Part shown: in pieces, positions 57,814 through 64,000 of the stretch | Position numbering within the stretch: position 1 is the stretch's first letter | Layout of the letters: the number at the start of each line of letters is the position of its first letter | DNA from: Henckelia pumila | Lineage: Eukaryota; Streptophyta; Magnoliopsida; Lamiales; Gesneriaceae | NCBI RefSeq assembly: GCF_033568475.1 | Contig: NC_133123.1 | Coordinates: forward strand, 23,794,622 to 23,858,621 | DNA length: 64,000 nucleotides | Reading direction: 5' to 3' | The notes under the pieces: model-generated | Told to the model about the DNA's origin: nothing | Seen by the model: only the letters and a program-made list of their open reading frames with translations | Database searches by the model: none | Program-made: the position numbers and the translations under genes

Positions 57814-57900
57814 TTCCTAAATATATGGTATAAAATAATGTGATCATTATTTTATGTAGCTATATATGAACGAATTTTATGAACGAGAGAGATTCAAACG

Positions 57901-58714
57901 ATGGCCTCCGAATCCGAAAACCTTTTCGATCGTCTTCCACCGGAGCTAATCGTCTCTATTCTGGAGAAAATCTCGGATGTCAAGTCTCTATCCGTTTGCT
58001 GTTCGGTCTCCAAGCTTTTCGCCGCACTTGTGCCTACAACACGCTTTGTTTCCTTGCAAATTCCATCCGCAATGGGCCGCTGATGTGATGAATCAGTACA
58101 TGCTTGGCCACCGGGAATGATAAAGTTTCTGAAAAAACTTCTTGGCGTCGAACATGTAACCATTCGGTTCACTTATATCTGCGATCCCACCATAGAGCAA
58201 AGATACTCCGGGCCTTTGATTAGATGGAAATCTCATTCTTCCAGCTTCATCCTAGTTGCTGCCCAGAGGAGGAGGAGTCGTGTCGAACGACCCACCGGTA
58301 AATATTTTATGTCGTTTGAGTATTATGACGCAATCTTTGAATATTCGATCCGAAACCACATCATGTATCATTACATGATGAGGGGTGTTCACATAAAAGA
58401 GCTTGTTCACGTTCTTCCGAATCTGAAGGAGGTTTCCGTAGTTGAAACAGCGGAGCAGGGGAGTTTCGTCTGGGAAGAAGACATCGACAGTATGAAAAGG
58501 GACGTCTTGATGAGACCGTGGGAGTATAAGAATGTTTTCTGTCTGAAAATGTTCCGTTGGTGAGACTGCCCCTCTCTGGATGTGCAATGGAGTAAGTGAG
58601 CCTCATTTCGATCAGAGAAATCGGAGGAAGTCGCCGTGGTTTCATGGAGGAAAATCCATTCGAAGAGACGGAGTACCGCGAACTCGCAATGATCACCATG
58701 GACCAACATGGATT
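57901..58714 (+). pseudogene. F-box protein pseudogene, truncated by a Copia insertion
   Basis: The first 60 codons encode an F-box (NLFDRLPPELIVSILEKISD, VKSLSVCCSVSKLFAALVP). A TGA at 58081-58083 stops the frame, which then continues open in the same frame to 58563 (about residues 62-221; LVHVLPNLKEVSVVE and RPWEYKNVFCLKMFRW are recognisable). After a one-base shift near 58560 the coding sense goes on (VRLPLSGCAME), is stopped by TAA at 58593-58595 and stays open until the Copia LTR begins at 58715. The layout resembles the plant F-box family around Arabidopsis At1g30200/At5g46170 (about 350-390 residues), from memory. At least three lesions plus truncation make function unlikely; the F-box part alone could still be translated. 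Confidence 0.75.
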
Positions 58715-59145
58715 TGTTAGAATTTTGGGACACTTATATAATTAAGTGAATGTGTATGGTCATCAATTATAATAAGTTAAAATTATGTGATCTATTTTTT
58801 AAACAAGAAATTTGACTTAAGGACATAACTATCATGAATATTTATTGTGGATACCATATGCAGAATTCTTAATTTGACGAGGGGCCAAATTAGAAATAGG
58901 CAAAAGTTATTATAACTGTCTTTGTCAGTTATAAGGGGTTATGGTCCCCACATGTAGAGACACAACTTTTCTCTGTATCCCCATCAACAGAGATTATCAA
59001 GAAATCTAAAAGAAACTCTACAGTGGAAGATCAAAACCATCATCAATATCACAACTATGGCCAAAGATCTGGGTACGCTTCCGCAATCCTTTGATTTAGA
59101 ATCAGTTTTTTGAAAATTGAATAGGCTATTAAGTTTTTACCAACA
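58715..59145 (+). mobile_element. 5' LTR of a Copia element
   Basis: 431 bp from TGTTAGAATTTTGGG to TTTTTACCAACA, placed by the primer site right after it. It contains an ATG in AACTATGGCCAAAGATCTGG, followed by a possible splice donor GTACGC (59073-59078). The 3' LTR is outside the window. Confidence 0.85.
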
Positions 59146-59146
59146 A

Positions 59147-59158
59147 TGGTATCAGAGC
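59147..59158 (+). promoter_or_regulatory. Primer-binding site (tRNA-Met type) of the Copia element
   Basis: TGGTATCAGAGC one base after the 5' LTR, followed by ACCTATTC. Confidence 0.92.
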
Positions 59159-60030
59159 ACCTATTCAAATTTTAGAGAATTCGGAATTTTTTTTTTCCCT
59201 TCGGGTTCTTCTTCTATATATATTCAGTTTATTATGTGACTGTGATTCACAAATAAGATTCGGTCATATATATATATTTAATTGTCATGATTTTGTTTTG
59301 TTTTTTTAAATGCGATTAATATTCAATTTTACTGAACCATTTTTCAATCGCAAATTTTGATTGTCGTGGTGTGCTGGTATGGATTTCTTGTTTGCGGTAA
59401 TCTATGGGCCATTCTGTTGTGGATATTATTATTATATTTTTTAATCGCATAAGAAATAAATTTTGGTTCTTGGCAGGGCCGTACAGCTTTCATGTTTGCA
59501 TTAATCTATGGGTCTGTACATGAAAGGTTTTACTCATATAAGTTTATGATATTGTGGGTTGAAATCCTTGATACAATTATTTGTTTTACATGGTAAATTG
59601 ATATTTTTTCCTTAAATAATTTATATCACCGTGAGGTTTCAATTTTAATTCAATGAATTGGCATACTATATAATAAAGTTATTATAGTTCATCATTCCGA
59701 CTGAATAAATTGAAATAAGAAGTCGCCAAAGTGATCACTCTTATGTAGATTGTTCATGAAGAATTTTGAATGTTTGTAAGTGTGTATGTTCATGAGATTA
59801 TTAATCGGCTCAAAAGAAGGTTAATATTTGGCCGAACTACATAATTACTTGTGATAGTAAACATGTAACGATTGTCAAGATTTTACATGCAAATAATGAA
59901 TCAATCCAAAGAGAGGTTTGTTATTTGTCATGCATGATTGTTAGTGTTTGATTATTGCAACAAGAGTATCACTTGCAGTTAATTTTAATGTCCAAAGACT
60001 TGAAATTAATAGTGCGCTAGGTATCTTGAG
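59159..60030 (+). mobile_element. Leader of the Copia element
   Basis: About 0.9 kb, AT-rich, without a gene. A T-run ending TTTTTTTTTTTTCAG (about 60103-60117) directly before the first conserved gag residues looks like a 3' splice site, so part or all of this leader may be an intron. Confidence 0.55.
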
Positions 60031-61917
60031 ATGGGATTGCCAGTTATTTTGAATTTTATTGATAATTATGATTATGAGCATGATATTTATATTTCAGTTG
60101 TGTTTTTTTTTTTTTCAGTTAATGTTGCAACTATTTCTGCTAACCTAAATTCTGTGCCGGTCCTTAATGGTACCAACTTTAAGGACTGGAAGGAGAACAT
60201 TCTGATAGTTCTTGGGTGCATGGACATGGACCTTGCGATTCGGACAGAGAAACCCACTGTTCCTTCGGCAACTAGCTCCTCGGGAGAGAGAGCTATATTT
60301 GAGAAGTGGGATCGCTCCAACCGCATGAGTCTAATGATTATCAAGCGCGCCATTCCGGATGTTTTTAGGGGTGCGGTGTCCGAAGACACCACCAATGCCA
60401 AGGAGTACCTTGCTGAGATCGAGAAGCGCTTTGCCAAAAGCGATAAGGCTGAAACAAGCACTATTTTGAAGAGCTTGATTTCAATGAAGTATAAAGGCAA
60501 GGGAAACATAAGGGAGTACATCATGGAGATGTCTCATCTTGCTTCGAAGTTGAAGGCACTCAAGCTTGATTTGCATGAGGATCTACTTGTGCATCTCATT
60601 CTGATTTCTCTTCCGGTTCAATTCAACCACTTTAAGGTCAGTTTTAACTGTCAGAAGGAAACGTGGAGTTTGAATGAATTGATTTCTCACTGTGTTCAAG
60701 AGGAAGAGAGATTGAAGCAAGAAAAGACAGAAAGTGCTCATTTGGCAAGAACCTCTAAGGACAAGGGCAAGAAAAGAAAGAATGAGGATGCTGCGGGTTC
60801 ACGTGAGAAGAAACAAAATAAGGGTGGTGACCTTTGTTTCTTTTGCAAATGGCCCGGACACATAAAGAAGGACTGTGCCAAGTATCGCGCATGGCGTGAA
60901 AAGAAAGGTACATTTCTTAATTTGGTTTGTTCTGAAGTAAATTTAGCTTCAGTGCCTATAAATACTTGGTGGTTAGATTCTGGTGCTACTACTAACATCA
61001 GTATTTCAATGCAGGGTTGCCTGAGCTACCGAAATCCAATTGATGCTGAAAGACGTATCTACGTGGGCGATGGAAAGTCGGTAGATGTAGAAGCAATAGG
61101 GCACTTTAGGTTGTTATTAAGTACTGGTTTTTACTTGGATTTAATGGATACTTTTATTGTACCGTCGTTTAGACGGAATTTGGTTTCTGTTTGTTATTTG
61201 GACAAATTTGGTTATACTTGTTCCTTTGGAAACAATCAGTTTATGTTATCTATTAATTCTAGTATTGTTGGAACTGGTTCGCTTATGCAATATGACAATC
61301 TATATTTGCTTGACATAAATGCTTCATATAATGAAATCCTAAATGTTGAATCAAAAGGTACAAAACGAAACCTAAATAATGCTAATTCGAGTGCATTATG
61401 GCACAAGCGCTTAGGTCACATCTCTAGAAATAGAGTAGAACGACTTGTGTCGGATGAAATTCTAAATTCCATTGATTTTACGGATTTTAATGTCTGTATT
61501 GAATGCATTAAAGGAAAACAAACCAAAGGGAAGAGATTAGGTGCATATAGAGCTACGGAAGTCTTAGAGTTGATACATACGGATGTCTGTGGGCCGTTTC
61601 CAACATCTTCTTGGAATGGTCAACGCTACTTTGTATCATTCATAGACGATTTTTCAAGATATGCATACATATTTCTTATTCATGAAAAGGCTCAAACATT
61701 GGACGTGTTCAAGTCATTTAAGGTTGAAGTTGAAAATCAACTCGACAAAAGGATAAAGAAAATACGATCCGATCGTGGTGGTGAATACTACGGTTGGAAC
61801 GATGGTTCGGGTGAACAACGTCCAGGGCTTTTTGCCAAGTACCTAGAGGAGACAGGTATCGTCCCACAATACACCATGCCGGGATCTCCGAGCATGAATG
61901 GTGTAGCGGAAAGATGA
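60031..61917 (+). pseudogene. gag-pol: Copia gag, protease and integrase core, ended by a nonsense codon
   Basis: 628 codons; the conserved part starts about 30 codons in (SANLNSVPVLNGTNFKDWKE). Order: UBN2-type gag, zinc knuckle CFFCKWPGHIKKDC (about 60838-60879), protease active site WWLDSGATTNIS (about 60966-61001), gag-pre-integrase ALWHKRLGHISRNRV, integrase core with HTDVCGPFPTSSWNG, FIDDFSRYAYIF, IRSDRGGEYY and the catalytic Glu in GVAER. The frame ends in TGA at 61915-61917, exactly where relatives read on in the same frame. A C-to-T change at a CpG (CGA to TGA) would explain it. Gag and protease could still be made, but not reverse transcriptase. Confidence 0.9.
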
Positions 61918-62805
61918 AATCGGACTCTTAAGGATATGGTAAGGAGCATGATTAATCATTCATCATTACTGGAATTACTCTGGGGTAAGGTACTAAAGAC
62001 GGCAGCATACATTCTGAATAGGGTGCCGACAAAAGCAGTTGCTAAAACACCTTTTGAGCTTTGGACCGGGCGAAAACCCAGTCTAAAGCATTTTCATGTT
62101 TGGGGATGTCCAGCTGAGGCAAGGCCTTATAGGCCACATGAGAATAAATTGGACCCCAAGACTGTGAGCAGCTACTTTATTGGCTATTCCGAGCGATCAA
62201 GGGGCTATAAATTTTATGATCCCAAATCAAGATCAATTTTTGAGACGGGTACAACTACATTCTTCGAGGATATTGAGTTTGGGGGGAAGAATAAAATAAA
62301 GGACTTTGTCTTTGAGGAAGAATCAACTTCTACTACGATTAATGAGGAGTTGATTCCTATTCCGATTGTTTTAGACAATGATCAAGATTCCACTCTAGTC
62401 ATTGATCATATCGGAATTCCAGAAAATCAAGACATCGTTGCTCTCCCAGAGGTACAAACTCAACAACCTCTTGAAGAAGTAATTGAGGTACAAGTGCCAT
62501 TGCGGAGGTCCATGAGAGAAAAGAGAAGTACTATTTCGGATGACTATGTAGTATTTCTCCAGGAACATGAGGATAATGTTGGCATGATGGAAGATGATCC
62601 TATCAACTTTCAGAAAGCCATAGAAGGTTCGAATTCGGGAAAGTGGATCAAAGCAATGAATGAAGAGTATAAGTCAATGCAAGACAATAAAGTTTGGGAA
62701 CTTGTCCCATTACCGGAAGGTGCAAAACCTGTTGGTTGTAAATGGATTTTTAAGACCAAAAGGGATTCAAACGGTAATGTGGAGAAGTATAAACTCGTCT
62801 TGTAG
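61918..62805 (+). pseudogene. Copia integrase C-terminal part and start of reverse transcriptase, ended by a frameshift
   Basis: It continues in the frame of the upstream part. [35 protein letters not shown] and [20 protein letters not shown] are the usual integrase tail and reverse transcriptase entry. Near 62791-62796 one base is missing relative to the conserved KYKARLVAKGF block, which brings the frame to TAG at 62803-62805. There is no separate start; the first ATG at 61936 is internal. Confidence 0.88.
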
Positions 62806-64000
62806 CAAAAGGCTTTACTCAAAAATACGGAATTGACTATAAAGAGACTTTTTCTCCGGTTTCAACTAAAGACTCTTTTAGGACAATCATGGCACTTGTC
62901 GCGCATTTCAATATGGAGCTACATCAGATGGATGTAAAGACTGCGTTTCTCAATGGCGACATTGATGAAACAATATATATGGTGCAGCCAGAAAACTTTG
63001 TGTCGAGAGACCCAAAGAATATGGTTTGCAAATTAAAGAAATCCATCTATGGGCTTAAGCAAGCGTCTCGTCAGTGGTACCATAAATTTCATGAAATAAT
63101 TCTCTCCTTTGGTTTTGAGGTGAATTTAGTCGATGATTGTGTGTATCACAAGTTCAATAGGAGTAAGCACATATTTTTGGTTTTATATGTGGACGACATT
63201 TTGCTTGCCACAAACGATATAGGCTTATTGCACCAAACCAAGAGTTTTTTGTCAAGACATTTCGAGATGAAAGATCTTGGTGAAGCCTCATTTGTATTAG
63301 GAATCCAGATACATCGAGATCGTTCTCGAGGTATTCTTGGATTGTCGCAGAGGAGCTATATCGATAAAGTACTCAAGAGATTTGGCATGCAAGATTGTAA
63401 ACCAGGAAACACCCCAGTCGCTAAAGGAGACAACTTTAGTCTCAAACAGTGCCCTAAAGGAAAGCTTGAAATTCAAGAAATGCAAAAGATTCCCTATGCT
63501 TCGGCGGTAGGAAGTCTTATGTATGCTCAAGTATGTACGCGTCCGGATATTGCATACATAGTAGGTGTGTTGGGCAGATATCTAAGCAACCCAGGAATGG
63601 ATCACTGGAAAGCAGTCAAAAGAGTAATGAGATACCTGAAGAGAACTAAGAATTACATGCTCACGTATAAGAGGTCAGACAGTCTTGAGATCATTGGGTT
63701 TTCTGACTCCGATTTTGCGGGATGCCAAGACAGTATGAGATCCACTTCGGGCTACATTTTTTTGCTAGCTGGTGGAGCCGTTTCTTGGAGAAGTGCCAAA
63801 CAGACACTTACAGCTTCATCCACTATGGCGGCGGAATTTGTGGCTTGTTACGAGGCATCAAATCATGCAATATGGCTGAAGAACCTTGTCACTGGGCTGC
63901 GTATTCTGGAAGGGATTGAAAGACCCCTTGGGTTATTTTGTGACAACAAATCAGCTGTATTGTATTCCAACAACAATAGGAGCTCGACGAAGTCAAAGCA
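62796..64000 (+). pseudogene. Copia reverse transcriptase and RNase H (3' cut by window)
   Basis: Open in a new frame from 62796 to the window edge. MDVKTAFLNGD (about 62928-62960), KLKKSIYGLKQASRQWY, the catalytic YVDD (63186-63197) and PYASAVGSLMYAQVCTRPDI are present. RNase H follows with GFSDSDFAGC, STSGYIFLLAGGAVSWRS, SSTMAAEFVACYEA and CDNKSAV. No further lesion was seen. The 3' LTR lies beyond the window. Confidence 0.9.

Overview
This is nuclear DNA of a flowering plant, probably an asterid of the Lamiales type. Introns are AT-rich, single genes are widely spaced, and nested LTR retrotransposons and many MITEs fill the space between them. The lineage guess rests only on how the oleosin reads and is an inference. 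I could run no search or alignment; coordinates come from reading the sequence by eye.

Host genes occupy little of the window. (1) An ERF5/ERF6-like AP2/ERF factor, minus strand, 18682-19590. (2) A Pti4/ERF1-like AP2/ERF factor, plus strand, 36589-37320. (3) A short oleosin, 39171-39560. (4) A compact tandem-CCCH zinc-finger gene, minus strand, 41358-41810. (5) A complete eight-exon Rab1/RABD2 GTPase gene, minus strand, 42500-45606, whose exons join without a frame break into 203 residues. (6) A broken F-box gene at 57901-58714, cut at its 3' end by a Copia element. Genes 1 and 2 are a divergent ERF pair about 17 kb apart, with the Rab1 gene beyond them. As far as I recall, Arabidopsis has the same ERF-ERF-RABD2 order in two duplicated blocks, so this looks like an old conserved neighbourhood stretched by transposons.

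Layout. 1-1219: 3' end of a plus-strand Copia element. 1422-8227: a complete young element with two ~2.67 kb LTRs, a gag gene and no pol (TR-GAG type), flanked by the 5-bp duplication CCAGG. 9128-13324: a minus-strand element with ~640 bp LTRs and a short non-coding interior (duplication GTTTC); a 1967-bp solo LTR (duplication GATAC) sits in its primer-binding site. 13.3-18.7 kb: DNA-transposon ends, a MULE MITE, microsatellites and a Copia-like LTR. 20.3-21.2 kb: remnant of a Tat/Retand-like LTR with a minisatellite. 21.2-36.4 kb: AT-rich DNA with a cluster of hAT MITEs whose interiors are built of palindromic motifs, a SINE, a strong foldback hairpin and a large foldback element. 45.7-52.4 kb: MITEs and a decayed minus-strand LTR element. 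52468-57782: a minus-strand Tat/Retand-like element with no visible pol but two tandem-repeat arrays (69-bp and 43-bp units). 58715-64000: a Copia element with 5' LTR and gag-pol, carrying one nonsense codon and one frameshift, and running off the window.

The genes do not form a pathway. Their link is positional (the ERF-ERF-Rab block). The main novelty candidates are the structured LTRs of the TR-GAG element, the repeat-bearing Retand-like element and the palindrome-filled hAT MITEs.
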